Positions 7,734-16,742 are shown, numbered from the stretch's first letter. The stretch: 64,000 nucleotides of DNA from Polaribacter sargassicola (GCF_021991835.1 NZ_JAHDAU010000003.1:124001-188000), one strand, 5' to 3'. The notes: a model not told the origin generated them from the letters alone. Program-made: numbers and translations.

Positions 7734-7759
7734 CTCTTGTAGGTTTGGATTGTTTAACA

Positions 7760-7790
7760 CAAAAGTAAGTATTTCAAGTAATAAAACCAA
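7760..7790 (-). promoter_or_regulatory. Promoter of the DUF4920 / heme lipoprotein / mnmD operon
   Basis: The minus strand carries TACTTTTG (7760-7767), a perfect TAnnTTTG -7 box, and a TTG -33 element (7788-7790) 20 bases upstream. This matches the Bacteroidota primary sigma consensus. The ATG is 26 bases downstream of the -7 box. Confidence 0.6.
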
Positions 7791-7824
7791 TGATTTGTTC
7801 TATGGATACGAGCAATAATTTATG

Positions 7825-7832
7825 TACATTTG
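7825..7832 (+). promoter_or_regulatory. -7 promoter box of ilvE
   Basis: TACATTTG matches TAnnTTTG exactly and lies 22 bases before the ilvE ATG. The nearest TTTG upstream (7794-7797) is 27 bases away, longer than the usual 17-23, so the -33 element is uncertain. Confidence 0.5.
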
Positions 7833-7854
7833 CTATTCAATTTAAACAACTCAA

Positions 7855-8910
7855 ATGAAATCTAGTATAGAAATTCAACGTATAGAAAAATCGAAGATCG
7901 ATTCTGTAGATTTTAATAACTTACCTTTTGGTAGTGTATATTCTGACCACATGTTAGAATGTGATTTTGTAAATGGAGAATGGCAAACACCTGTAATTAA
8001 GCCATATTCTCCTATTTCTTTAGATCCTGCTGCAAAAATTTTCCACTACGGTCAATCTATTTTTGAAGGGATGAAAGCTTACAAAGATGATAAAGGAAAT
8101 ACAATGTTATTTAGACCTTTAGACAACTGTAAACGTTTAAACAAATCTGCTGAAAGATTAGTGATACCTCAAATTCCTGAAGAGCTTTTTATGGAAGGTT
8201 TAAAAAAATTACTTGAGGTAGATGACGCTTGGATTCCTACAAATGAAGGAAGCTCTTTATACATAAGACCTTTTATGTTTGCTTCTGGTATTGGTTTTCA
8301 TGCATCTCCTGCAAATGAGTATAAGTTTATAATTTGTTCTGCGCCTTCTGGTGCTTATTTTTCTGGAAAGGTAAAAGTTTTAATTGAAGAAAAATATGCA
8401 CGTGCTGCTAATGGAGGTGTTGGTTTTGCTAAAGCGGGTGGAAATTATGCTGCTCAGTTTTATCCAACTCAATTAGCTATAGAAAAAGGTTACAACCAAG
8501 TTATTTGGACGGATGATAATACACATGAATATATAGAAGAAGCTGGTGCAATGAATATCTTTGTAAGAATAAACGATACTTTAATTACAAGCCCTACTAA
8601 TGATAGAATTTTAGATGGTATAACTCGTAAGAGTATTATTAAAATAGCAGAAGATTCTAATATAGATGTAGAAGTTAGAAAAATTACGGTTTCTGAAGTT
8701 ATTGCCGCGGCACAAAGTGGTAATTTAAAAGAAATGTTTGGTGCAGGTACTGCTGCTGTAATTTCTCCAATTTCTGGTTTTGGCTATCAAGGAACGGATT
8801 ATGATTTACCTGAATTAGAAAATTCTTTTGCTAAAAACTTAAAGAAAACTATTACAGATATACAAACAAACAAAACAGAAGACCCTTACGGTTGGCGAGT
8901 AATACTTTAA
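7855..8910 (+). CDS. ilvE: Branched-chain amino acid aminotransferase
   Basis: This 351-residue PLP enzyme transfers the amino group between glutamate and the keto acids of leucine, isoleucine and valine in the cytosol. Diagnostic features are HYGQSIFEGMKAY near residue 65, RPFMFASGIGF near 140, FAKAGGNYAAQFYPT with the PLP lysine near 193, and EEAGAMNIFV near 237. It ends with the class IV LFGAGTAAVISPI region. The length and motifs match the long (human-like) bacterial IlvE type. It stands alone, divergent from the DUF4920 operon, with its own terminator at 8936. Confidence 0.95.
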   Translation: MKSSIEIQRIEKSKIDSVDFNNLPFGSVYSDHMLECDFVNGEWQTPVIKPYSPISLDPAAKIFHYGQSIFEGMKAYKDDKGNTMLFRPLDNCKRLNKSAERLVIPQIPEELFMEGLKKLLEVDDAWIPTNEGSSLYIRPFMFASGIGFHASPANEYKFIICSAPSGAYFSGKVKVLIEEKYARAANGGVGFAKAGGNYAAQFYPTQLAIEKGYNQVIWTDDNTHEYIEEAGAMNIFVRINDTLITSPTNDRILDGITRKSIIKIAEDSNIDVEVRKITVSEVIAAAQSGNLKEMFGAGTAAVISPISGFGYQGTDYDLPELENSFAKNLKKTITDIQTNKTEDPYGWRVIL

Positions 8911-8935
8911 TCTAAAAAAATAAATCATTATTTAT

Positions 8936-8972
8936 AAAAGCTTTAAGGTACTAACTTTAAAGCTTTTATTTT
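8936..8972 (+). terminator. Intrinsic terminator of ilvE
   Basis: AAAAGCTTTAA (8936-8946) pairs with TTAAAGCTTTT (8957-8967), followed by a T-rich stretch. Confidence 0.8.
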
Positions 8973-9026
8973 TTATATATTTACTGTTATACACATTATC
9001 TCTCTAATTTAAAAAAACAAAAATTA

Positions 9027-9635
9027 ATGGCATCAATAATTACTCAAATATTCTTTTTAATAGCTGTTTTAGACCCTATTGGTTCTGTACCTGTTTATTT
9101 AGAAGCTACAAAAGAACTAAATAAAGTAGAAAAAAAGAAAGTTGCAGTAAGAGCTGCTGTAGTTGCTTTTTTAATTTTATTATTTTTTATAGTAATTGGT
9201 CAATTTATTTTAGAAGGAATGTCTATTACTTTAGATGCTTTTCAAATATCTGGAGGTGTTATTTTATTTCTTTTTGCTATTACTATGATTTTTGGTGATG
9301 GAAAACCAGAAAAAGAGAAAAGTCAAATTACAGATTATAGACATGTTACTATTTTTCCTGTAGCAATTCCTTCAATTGCTTCTCCTGGTGCAATTATGGC
9401 TGTAGTTTTACTAACAGATAATCATCTTTATTCTATAGACAAACAAATACTTACTTCTTTTCTTGTATTAATTGTAATAGCTTTAACAGCTGTTTTATTA
9501 CTAATTGCAAATAGAGTACAAGAAAAAATAGGTAGTTACGGTATTACTGTAATTAGTAAAATTATGGGATTAATTCTTGCTTCTTATGCAGTACAAAGTA
9601 TTTTAAGCGGAATAAGTGGATATTTTATTAAATAA
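9027..9635 (+). CDS. MarC-family integral membrane protein
   Basis: This 202-residue protein has six predicted transmembrane helices. The N-terminal FLIAVLDPIGSVPVYL matches the MarC signature with its DP-G-PV core, and FPVAIPSIASPGAIM near residue 112 is the second inverted-repeat version (P-x-A-xPGAI). The family was once thought to confer multiple antibiotic resistance, but this was withdrawn for E. coli MarC and no transport substrate is established. Its stop is 7 bases from the end of the convergent MazG-like gene with no terminator between, so the two transcripts probably overlap. Confidence 0.9.
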   Translation: MASIITQIFFLIAVLDPIGSVPVYLEATKELNKVEKKKVAVRAAVVAFLILLFFIVIGQFILEGMSITLDAFQISGGVILFLFAITMIFGDGKPEKEKSQITDYRHVTIFPVAIPSIASPGAIMAVVLLTDNHLYSIDKQILTSFLVLIVIALTAVLLLIANRVQEKIGSYGITVISKIMGLILASYAVQSILSGISGYFIK

Positions 9636-9642
9636 CCCAATA

Positions 9643-10029
9643 TTAACTTTCTAAAATAGCTTTAATATTAGGTTTAAAGTAATTTGGTCCTTTTAGCACT
9701 TTACCATCTTCTCTGTAAATAGGTTTACCATTTTCGCCTAATTTACTCATATTACTGCGCTGAATTTCATTAAAAACTTCTTCTATTTTATCTTGCATAC
9801 CATGCTCTATAATAGTACCACATAAAATATAAAGCATATCTCCTAAAGCATCTGCTACCTCAACCAAATCATTGTTATTTGCAGCCTCTAAATACTCTTC
9901 ATTTTCTTCTTTCATTAGATCAAAACGAAGTTTATTTCTGTCTTCACCTATATTTGCAATAGGTTTTGTATTTATATTTACCTTAAAAGATGTGTGAAAT
10001 TCTGTAACTGCTTTTATCTTATTTTTCAT
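9643..10029 (-). CDS. MazG-like nucleotide pyrophosphohydrolase
   Basis: This 128-residue all-alpha NTP pyrophosphatase has the two-helix metal site EEENEEYLEA (residues 40-49) and EVADALGDMLY (residues 57-67), that is the EExxE...ExxD pattern. The C-terminal half carries NMSKLGENGKPIYREDGKVLKGPNY, a loop seen in phosphoribosyl-ATP-pyrophosphohydrolase-like members. Such enzymes hydrolyse nucleoside triphosphates, often non-canonical ones, to the monophosphate. No histidine-biosynthesis genes are near, so a house-cleaning role is more likely than HisE (inference). It is convergent with marC. Confidence 0.85.
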   Translation of the reverse strand: MKNKIKAVTEFHTSFKVNINTKPIANIGEDRNKLRFDLMKEENEEYLEAANNNDLVEVADALGDMLYILCGTIIEHGMQDKIEEVFNEIQRSNMSKLGENGKPIYREDGKVLKGPNYFKPNIKAILES

Positions 10030-10115
10030 TTATATAATTAAATTAATCTACTTTTATTTTTAAATACGTTTTAGAAGATACTTTAAAAACTATGTTTATC
10101 TACTTTTAAAATTCG

Positions 10116-10123
10116 TAATTTTG
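10116..10123 (+). promoter_or_regulatory. -7 box upstream of the 68-residue membrane protein gene
   Basis: TAATTTTG matches TAnnTTTG and lies 86 bases before the ATG at 10209, implying an AT-rich leader of about 75 bases. Confidence 0.4.
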
Positions 10124-10208
10124 CTAATTAATATTGATAGTAATATATAGATTTTTTTGTACAAAATTTATATCTCCTATTCTTTTTACAACTAATAAAA
10201 ATTAGAAA

Positions 10209-10415
10209 ATGTTTTTAAGCGCTTATTTTTCAACAGGTAGAATTATCTTTATGTGTTTTTTTATTATTGCATTTATTGCTTTAATGATTTACAGTTATAG
10301 AAAAGATATTAAAAACCACGAACGTTACTATAAAAATGCAGGTAAAAAAGTATTAATATACGGTGGGCTAATTATTGCTGTTTTTGTCGCTATCAGAATT
10401 TTGGCAGGTAACTAG
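10209..10415 (+). CDS. Small two-helix membrane protein
   Basis: This 68-residue protein has hydrophobic helices at about 10-28 and 47-64, joined by a basic loop YSYRKDIKNHERYYKNAGKK. I recall similar small proteins with this YRKDxxxHxxYYK loop in Flavobacteriia, but I know no function. It has its own candidate promoter and lies between the MazG-like gene (divergent) and the large T9SS cargo gene. The A-rich stretch at 10193-10208 includes a weak ribosome site. No terminator separates it from the cargo gene, but a separate -7 box follows its stop. Confidence 0.65.
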   Translation: MFLSAYFSTGRIIFMCFFIIAFIALMIYSYRKDIKNHERYYKNAGKKVLIYGGLIIAVFVAIRILAGN

Positions 10416-10429
10416 ACCCTATATTTGCA

Positions 10430-10437
10430 CTTTTAAC
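10430..10437 (+). promoter_or_regulatory. -7 box upstream of the T9SS cargo gene
   Basis: TATATTTG matches TAnnTTTG and is followed by an 81-base AT-rich leader before the ATG at 10519. A TTTTG lies 26 bases upstream, longer than the usual spacing. Confidence 0.4.
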
Positions 10438-10518
10438 CTCAAAAAAAACAAAAAATTACATTTTTCTTAAAATTATAACTATATTAGTATATTAAACTAA
10501 AAGTCAATATTTAATTAA

Positions 10519-13500
10519 ATGCATTTTGTATACTTTATAAAAAACAAGTTTAAAATATTAATCTTTTTTCTATTATTTTTTCAGTTTATTAATGCTCAAG
10601 TAACCAACAATGGCTTATTAACATCAAAGGTAACTAGTTGCAATCAAGGCTATACTGTAGATAACTTGTATAAAATAAAATACAAAATAACCCTTACAAA
10701 TACGAGTACAGAAGCAAGCATAAATTCTACAAATGTTATTAAAGATATTAATTTAATTAATGATTTAGAATCCATATTTGGAAACGGATGTATCTCATAC
10801 AACGATCTTGAAATAGATATAATAACTACAAGTGCAAAAGACTTAATAACTGATACAGATTTTCCAGAAGAATTTACAACAACCAACAGTTTAAACAACA
10901 ACTTTTTAAACGGAACATCTAAAGATATCTTTAATACAGTTTCTAAACAATTTAGTTTATACCCAAGACAATCTATAAATATTGATATCTGTGTTGCTAT
11001 AAACCCTTTTTGTAATGGTAGAACAAACCCTACCCAATCTGGTTCTAATATCGATTTTGACATTACAACAAGTACCACATCCGACAACGGAGACTCTAGC
11101 GCTAATTTATTGTTAAAAGATTTTCATACTACAGAAGCAATTTTAGCAGCAGGTTTATATGTATCAAACTCAAACCCAGAAGCAAATTCAGATGGTAGCT
11201 ATGATTTTAGTAATAGAGTAATTATAACCAATGAAGGTACAGAAACAGCCCAAAATATAAATTACAACATGGGTTTAGAGAGCTTTTTAGAACAAGGAAT
11301 TGTATTTAAAACCATAAATATTACTCAGGTTTCTGGTCCAACTGCTAAAATTAACACCAATTTTAATGGAGACACTAATACAACTTTATTAGATGCTAAT
11401 CAATCTTTAGCAGCAAGAGAAACTATAATTTTAGAGATAAATGCATCAATAGATAAAACACCAACTATTTCTATAGGTTTCGATCAATTAGAAACTTCTC
11501 AAACACAAGGAGATTTAGATAATTTTGATGAATCAACCGATCAATACAAGCGTAAATATTCTTATGTACTTTGGTCTGATAATTTAGGAAATCATTTAGA
11601 TCGTTATTACATTTCTAATTCTGAAACAGAATCTGTTTCCTCTTCTCAACAGTGTAGTTGCCAAGTTGCTAATATGAAATTTGAATTTAATACTTCTTCT
11701 ACTGTTGAAAAATTGATATCTGACACAGATTTTGCTCCAAACGGAATCATTCAACATCAAAAAATTACATTTCAAATTACATTAACAAATACAAGTGATG
11801 AGGTAGAATTAAAAGACCTTCAATTAGAAGACAATTTAAATGCTATCTGTAATGATATTGCTGTAATTGATGTTAGCACTCCTTTTATTCAGAACTCAAA
11901 TGCAACTTCAAACCCAGTAATAAACACAAGTTACAATGGCAAAACAGACATTAATTTTTTTGATGGAAATTCTGGACTTTTAAAAAAAGATGAATTTGTT
12001 ACTGTTGAATTTTCGGTAGTTTTTAATAATGAATGTGATGGCTTTAATACGGCTAATTTTTCTGCAAAAGATCCATTAGACAATATAGTAAACTCTAGTA
12101 ATAACGTACAAGTTAACACCAATTCAGACTTAGATAATGATAGTGATGGAATTACAGATAGTAATGATATTGATGATGATAATGACACCATTCTAGATAT
12201 AGATGAATATAATGGTTTAGCTGATCCTATAGGTGATCATGATGGCGATTTTATCCCTAATTATAAAGACATCGATTTTGGTGAAGATTCTAATGCAGAT
12301 GGTATAATAGATGTTTTTGATTTTGATTTAGACGGTGTTCCAAATCATTTTGATTTAGATAGCGATAATGACGGAATTTTAGATATTGTAGAAGCAGGAA
12401 ACAAATCTGTTGACATCAACAATGATGGTGAAACAGATAATGAAGTTGGCATTAACGGACTTGATAATACCGTTGAAACGGATGATACCGATACTGCTTC
12501 AATAACCTACACAATACCTAATACAGATGAAAATGATAATTTTAATTTTTTAGATATTGATGCAGACGGAGATGGAATTGTAGATAATATAGAAGGTCAA
12601 CCAACATTTAGCTACATTCCTCCTAATAACACAGTTACTATTGATGGTATAGATACTGCTTACAACAATGAAATTAAAGGAATTTTACCTGTAGACACAG
12701 ATAATGATGGAATTTATGATTTTATAGATACAAATTCCGACAACGACACAAGAGATGATTTTATTGAAGGTTGGGATATAAATAATGACGGAATTGAAGA
12801 AATAATAGCTCTAAATATAGATGTTGATAATGATGGTTTAGATGATGCTTATGATAATGACAAAAGCAGTGCAAATCCTACAAACAATCAAACCCCTTTA
12901 GATTTTCCTAATATTGATACACCTGATGGAGATAAAGATGATCTTGACAGAGACTGGAGAGAAATACCTCCAGTTTATGTTACTATAGATAATGTTTCTG
13001 TTACAGAAGGAGATTTACTGACATTTAACATATCATTAGTTAGAAACAACCAATTAACTACGAGTGCAACACCTGTAGAAATTAGCTTATTTACATCAGA
13101 TGGCACAAGTACAACAAACACTTCTAATACAGCAATGGCTTCTTTTGATTATTTAGAAAAAACAAGTTCTATTGCCATCCTTCCGTCTACTAGCAGTGCC
13201 ACATTTTCTATAGAATCTATAGATGATAATTTTTACGAATTAAACGAGTTCTTTTCTTTAAACTTAAATATAACATCTACAAACACAAGAAACAAAATAG
13301 TAAATGGTATTGGTACTTTAATTGATAATGATAAGTTACCCAACTTATTTTCTCCTAACGGAGACGGACTTAGTGATGTTTTTAAAATAGATGAAATTAG
13401 CAATTATCCCAATTTTAAGATAATTATAATAGACCGTTGGGGAAGCGAGGTTTACAACTACAATAATAACGGTAATTTCAATCCTATTTGGTGGGATGGC

Positions 13501-13605
13501 ACCTATAATAACAAACCGGTTATTGAAGGCGTGTATTATTACACAATTGATTTTAATGATGGTTTTACACCTCCTAAAAAAGGTTTTATTCAATTAATTA
13601 GATGA
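10519..13605 (+). CDS. Large secreted T9SS type B cargo with calcium-binding TSP3 repeats
   Basis: This 1028-residue protein has an N-terminal signal peptide ending near INAQ (about residue 26). Two related repeat-like beta regions follow (residues 30-210 and 370-530), both rich in LTNTS and DxNL motifs. Next is a long aspartate-rich block of thrombospondin type 3 repeats (about 535-815, DxDNDGI patterns) that should bind calcium. A Calx-beta domain comes next (about 816-935), and then the gliding-motility-associated C-terminal sorting domain (about 940-1028, PNLFSPNGDGLSDVF...). The last domain marks export by T9SS and surface attachment. It probably acts as an adhesin. The gene overlaps the following PorP/SprF gene by 4 bases. 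Confidence 0.9.
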   Translation: MHFVYFIKNKFKILIFFLLFFQFINAQVTNNGLLTSKVTSCNQGYTVDNLYKIKYKITLTNTSTEASINSTNVIKDINLINDLESIFGNGCISYNDLEIDIITTSAKDLITDTDFPEEFTTTNSLNNNFLNGTSKDIFNTVSKQFSLYPRQSINIDICVAINPFCNGRTNPTQSGSNIDFDITTSTTSDNGDSSANLLLKDFHTTEAILAAGLYVSNSNPEANSDGSYDFSNRVIITNEGTETAQNINYNMGLESFLEQGIVFKTINITQVSGPTAKINTNFNGDTNTTLLDANQSLAARETIILEINASIDKTPTISIGFDQLETSQTQGDLDNFDESTDQYKRKYSYVLWSDNLGNHLDRYYISNSETESVSSSQQCSCQVANMKFEFNTSSTVEKLISDTDFAPNGIIQHQKITFQITLTNTSDEVELKDLQLEDNLNAICNDIAVIDVSTPFIQNSNATSNPVINTSYNGKTDINFFDGNSGLLKKDEFVTVEFSVVFNNECDGFNTANFSAKDPLDNIVNSSNNVQVNTNSDLDNDSDGITDSNDIDDDNDTILDIDEYNGLADPIGDHDGDFIPNYKDIDFGEDSNADGIIDVFDFDLDGVPNHFDLDSDNDGILDIVEAGNKSVDINNDGETDNEVGINGLDNTVETDDTDTASITYTIPNTDENDNFNFLDIDADGDGIVDNIEGQPTFSYIPPNNTVTIDGIDTAYNNEIKGILPVDTDNDGIYDFIDTNSDNDTRDDFIEGWDINNDGIEEIIALNIDVDNDGLDDAYDNDKSSANPTNNQTPLDFPNIDTPDGDKDDLDRDWREIPPVYVTIDNVSVTEGDLLTFNISLVRNNQLTTSATPVEISLFTSDGTSTTNTSNTAMASFDYLEKTSSIAILPSTSSATFSIESIDDNFYELNEFFSLNLNITSTNTRNKIVNGIGTLIDNDKLPNLFSPNGDGLSDVFKIDEISNYPNFKIIIIDRWGSEVYNYNNNGNFNPIWWDGTYNNKPVIEGVYYYTIDFNDGFTPPKKGFIQLIR

Positions 13606-14558
13606 TGCGAGAAAATCAATCAAAAAAACATAGAAATAGATATTTACAATATCTTTTTTGCATCTTTTTAGTTACTTTTTTAAGTAAAGTAATGCATGCG
13701 CAACAAGCACCGCATTACACTCAATATTTATACAATATGCAAATATTGAATCCTGCGTTTGTTGGTTCTAAGTCAGATTTAAGTATTTCTTTATTATCAA
13801 GACAACAATGGATTGGTATAGAAGGTGCACCAGAAACAACAACATTTTCTATAGGCGGAAGAACAATTGCTGGTTTTGGGCTAGGTGCTACTTTTATAAA
13901 AGATAAAATAGGCTTAACAACTAGTACAAATTTAAATATAGATGCCTCTTACACTGTTGCAACATCTAATTACGGAAGAATATCTTTTGGCTTAAAAGGT
14001 GGTTTAACTTTTTTTAATAATAATTTAGCCAATGCTATTACACCAGACAACGAAGTTTATGCTTCTACAGAAGGTAATTTTCCTAATATTGGTTTTGGTG
14101 GTTTATTTTACAATAAAAACTTTTTTATAGGCTTATCTGTACCTAATTTATTAAAATCCAATCAATTTAAAACTCTAGATAACTTAAACAATAATAACGG
14201 TATTAGTAATACAAATTACTTTATAACATCTGGTTATGTTTTTAATTTGTCAGATAATTTAAAGTTAAAACCATCAACTATGGTAAAGTACACAACTTCT
14301 TTACCTATTTCTGTAGATATTAACTCTAATTTAATTTATAAAGATAAAATTGAAACAGGTTTATCTTATCGTTATCAGAATTCTGTAAGTGCTTTATTTG
14401 CTATCATTATAAATAAAAAATACAGAGTTGGCTATTCTTATGATTACACTTTAGCAGAATACGGCAGTAATTTAAGTTCTCATGAGATCATCATTCGTTT
14501 TGATTTAGACTTAAACAGAAGTTCTCACTGGCTATTTCATAACCGTTGCTTTTTTTAA
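13602..14558 (+). CDS. PorP/SprF-family outer-membrane protein of T9SS
   Basis: This 318-residue beta-barrel protein has a signal peptide ending at MHAQ (about residue 33). It then has the family's QQAPHYTQYLYN and LNPAFVGS start and a regular series of beta strands up to the C terminus. PorP/SprF proteins pair with type B cargo proteins and are thought to hold them at the cell surface. In Flavobacterium johnsoniae SprF is needed for SprB secretion. The ATGATG start overlaps the TGA of the cargo gene, so this is a dedicated cargo-partner pair. Confidence 0.92.
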   Translation: MMRENQSKKHRNRYLQYLFCIFLVTFLSKVMHAQQAPHYTQYLYNMQILNPAFVGSKSDLSISLLSRQQWIGIEGAPETTTFSIGGRTIAGFGLGATFIKDKIGLTTSTNLNIDASYTVATSNYGRISFGLKGGLTFFNNNLANAITPDNEVYASTEGNFPNIGFGGLFYNKNFFIGLSVPNLLKSNQFKTLDNLNNNNGISNTNYFITSGYVFNLSDNLKLKPSTMVKYTTSLPISVDINSNLIYKDKIETGLSYRYQNSVSALFAIIINKKYRVGYSYDYTLAEYGSNLSSHEIIIRFDLDLNRSSHWLFHNRCFF

Positions 14559-14560
14559 AA

Positions 14561-15118
14561 TTACCTAGAATACCTAAAACAATCTGTAGTATGATCGTTT
14601 ACCATACCAATTGCTTGCATAAAAGCATAAATCACTGTAGAACCAACAAATTTAAAACCTCTTTTTTTTAAATCTTTAGAAATTTTATCGGATAACTCTG
14701 TTGTTGCAGGAAACTCTTCTCTTGTTTTAAAATGATTTATAATTGGCTTATGGTTTACATAAGACCAAATAAATTTAGAAAAAGAACCAAACTCTTGCTG
14801 AATTTCTATAAATAACTGTGCATTTATAATTGCACTTTTTATTTTTAATTTATTTCTAATAATACCGGCATCTTGCAATAAAGACTCGTATTTACTTTCT
14901 GAGTATTCAGCTATTTTTTGATATTCAAAATCATCAAAAGCTTGCCTAAAATTTTCTCGCTTATTAAGAATTGTAATCCAACTTAAACCAGCCTGAAAAG
15001 TTTCTAAAATTAAAAACTCAAACAACGTTTTATCATCATAAACAGGTTTTCCCCATTCATTATCATGATAATCTTGATACAACTTACTATCTGTTACCCA
15101 AAAGCACCTATTTTTCAT
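14561..15118 (-). CDS. tag: DNA-3-methyladenine glycosylase I
   Basis: This 185-residue enzyme removes 3-methyladenine from alkylated DNA in base-excision repair. The family zinc site is intact: Cys5 and His18 (KNRCFWVTD...DYHDNEWG), plus the C-terminal NDHTTDCFRYSR with the second His and Cys. The substrate pocket ETFQAGLSWITILNKRENFRQAF near residues 39-61 is the strongest family signature. The length fits Tag (about 187). It is convergent with the PorP/SprF gene, with only 2 bases between stops. Confidence 0.95.
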   Translation of the reverse strand: MKNRCFWVTDSKLYQDYHDNEWGKPVYDDKTLFEFLILETFQAGLSWITILNKRENFRQAFDDFEYQKIAEYSESKYESLLQDAGIIRNKLKIKSAIINAQLFIEIQQEFGSFSKFIWSYVNHKPIINHFKTREEFPATTELSDKISKDLKKRGFKFVGSTVIYAFMQAIGMVNDHTTDCFRYSR

Positions 15119-15214
15119 TTATTAAATTTAAGTGAGTAAAATAATGTTAAATCATTTAAAACTCATTATATTTTGGAATAATTTTTGCAACTTTACTTTC
15201 TAAACACTCTAATT

Positions 15215-15649
15215 ATGAAGCTTTTAAAATACATATTTATTTCTTTTTCTTTAGCCTTTCTTTTTTGGGCTTGCGCATCTACACCTACAAAAACTACATC
15301 AACAGAAAAAGAAGAACCAGTTGTAATTGCTAATGATAGTTTAGAGTATCAAATTATAATTATAGATCCTGGTTTTACCTCTTTTTTAAACTCCATAGCA
15401 CAACCTGAAGGTTTCTATTCGCAAAGTTATTTAGAAGCTAGAAATAATGTTTGGGTTTTAGAATGGAATAATAGAGTAAGATCTCCTTTTAGATATAATA
15501 GCAATATTTACGAAAACATAATCGATTACCAACCAACTATAGATTATGGTTACGAAGTTAATTATAAACTGTTTAATTATTTTTTGTTTGCACAACAAAA
15601 ATATAAAATGAGTTTAGGTGGTGGTTTTAGAACCAATAGAATTAACTAA
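15215..15649 (+). CDS. DUF6146 lipoprotein
   Basis: From the ATG at 15215 the protein has 144 residues. This start gives a lipoprotein signal MKLLKYIFISFSLAFLFWAC with Cys20; the frame extends 10 codons upstream, but those codons are not signal-like. The mature domain has IIIIDPGFTSFLNSIAQPEGFYSQ, then YLEARNNVWVLEWNNRVRSP, then a YDxxIDYGYEVNYKLF-like core and a C-terminal YKMSLGGG. This matches the Flavobacteriia DUF6146 family as I remember it; the function is unknown. It converges on folA, and the coding ends overlap by 8 bases. Confidence 0.8.
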   Translation: MKLLKYIFISFSLAFLFWACASTPTKTTSTEKEEPVVIANDSLEYQIIIIDPGFTSFLNSIAQPEGFYSQSYLEARNNVWVLEWNNRVRSPFRYNSNIYENIIDYQPTIDYGYEVNYKLFNYFLFAQQKYKMSLGGGFRTNRIN

Positions 15650-16136
15650 GCTTTCGTTTAAACTGAACAAAACTATAATCAAATTTATTTTTTTCATCTG
15701 CTTTAAAATCTTCTCTCTTAACTTCTTTCCATACTTTAAAGTCAATTTCTGGAAAAAAAGCGTCTGCCTCAAATTGATAATGTACTAATGTTAAATCTAA
15801 AGTATCTGGTATATTATTTTCTATAGCATATTTATAAATTTGAGCTCCGCCAATTATAAAAATTTGCTCATCTTCTTTTGCCATTTCAATTGCCTCTTCT
15901 AAACTATGTGCAATTAAACAACCATCTTTAAAATATTCTTTATTTCTGGTTATTATTATTGTTGTTCTATTTGGTAAAGGTTTACCTATAGATTCAAACG
16001 TATTTCTACCCATTAAAATATGATGACCAGAAGTAATTTTTTTAAACCTCTTTAAATCTTCTGGTAAATGCCAAATTAAATCGTTGTCTTTTCCTAACGC
16101 ATTATTTTTTGCTATTGCTGCTATAATTGTAACCAT
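15642..16136 (-). CDS. folA: Dihydrofolate reductase
   Basis: This 164-residue enzyme reduces dihydrofolate to tetrahydrofolate with NADPH. Diagnostic features are the start IIAAIAKNNALGKDNDLIWHLPEDLKRFK with the catalytic acid at Asp/Glu near residue 27, ILMGRNTFESIGKPLPNRTTIIITR (residues 40-64) for NADPH, and IFIIGGAQIYKYAI near residue 95. It lies close to thyA, which makes dihydrofolate; the two are separated by a small rightward glycogen-binding gene. A perfect -7 box lies 21 bases upstream. Confidence 0.95.
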   Translation of the reverse strand: MVTIIAAIAKNNALGKDNDLIWHLPEDLKRFKKITSGHHILMGRNTFESIGKPLPNRTTIIITRNKEYFKDGCLIAHSLEEAIEMAKEDEQIFIIGGAQIYKYAIENNIPDTLDLTLVHYQFEADAFFPEIDFKVWKEVKREDFKADEKNKFDYSFVQFKRKLS

Positions 16137-16156
16137 TTGTACTCATTCATTTTATG

Positions 16157-16164
16157 CAAAATTA
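16157..16164 (-). promoter_or_regulatory. -7 promoter box of folA
   Basis: The minus strand reads TAATTTTG, an exact TAnnTTTG match, 20 bases before the folA ATG. Confidence 0.5.
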
Positions 16165-16438
16165 CAGTAAATGTTCCACCATTTGATGATTTACGATTAA
16201 TTTACAACATTTTTTCTTTTAACGAATACGTTTTCGTTAGCAAAAACCCTGAAAATCAATGCGAGAGCAATTATACTGTTTTAAAAATATTTTAATTTAC
16301 TTCTGTTTTTATTTTGATAAATTAATATTTTGAGTTATCTATTTATCAAACTGACAATTCTTTAAAAATATTATAAAATAATGATTGTAAGTAAATACAA
16401 CTTAATTAAATTTACTTAAACTTTTGAATAGAAAAATT
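16165..16438. other. Intergenic region between folA and the glycogen-binding protein gene
   Basis: The region between the two divergent genes is about 300 bases. It holds the folA promoter, a perfect hairpin TAACGAA (16220-16226) / TTCGTTA (16233-16239) with a six-base loop, and a short GC-richer patch (16246-16275) in an otherwise AT-rich leader. I see no convincing reading frame. The hairpin lies 56 bases upstream of the folA -7 box, which could fit an operator, but this is a guess. Confidence 0.35.
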
Positions 16439-16735
16439 ATGGCAATTAAAAAACAATTTTTAAAAAGTAAACCAGTTTGTAAAGTAACTTTTACTGTACC
16501 AGCTGAAGAAGCTAAAAATGTTTCAGTAGTTGGATGTTTTAATGAATGGGATGTAGAAGCAATGCCTCTTAAAAAACTAAAAAATGGTTCTTTTAAAGGA
16601 ACTGTAGATTTAGAAACAGAAAAATCATATGAATTTAGATATGTTATTGATGGCGAATATACAAATGAGCCAGATGCAGACAGTACTGTATGGAGTGATT
16701 TTGCTTCTGCCGATAATAGTGTTTTAGATTTATAA
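16439..16735 (+). CDS. Stand-alone glycogen-binding (CBM48 / isoamylase early set) domain protein
   Basis: From the ATG at 16439 the product has 98 residues and consists almost entirely of one CBM48-like beta-sandwich. The hallmark is VSVVGCFNEWD near residues 28-38, then AMPLKKLKNGSFKGTVDL, then YEFRYVIDGEYTNEPDA. In AMPK-type glycogen-binding domains these positions hold the carbohydrate-contacting tryptophan and the conserved loop. A TTG five codons upstream is also possible, but ATG fits the family. Such lone domains occur widely in Bacteroidota. It may sense or bind storage polysaccharide, but no glycogen genes are near. Confidence 0.8.
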   Translation: MAIKKQFLKSKPVCKVTFTVPAEEAKNVSVVGCFNEWDVEAMPLKKLKNGSFKGTVDLETEKSYEFRYVIDGEYTNEPDADSTVWSDFASADNSVLDL

Positions 16736-16742
16736 TAAATAT

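Noticed and set aside
12120..12960. Repetitive GATnnTGATnnTGAT-like DNA inside the T9SS cargo gene
   Set aside because: It is explained by the TSP3 calcium-binding protein repeats; the DNA copies are diverged and not a separate repeat family.
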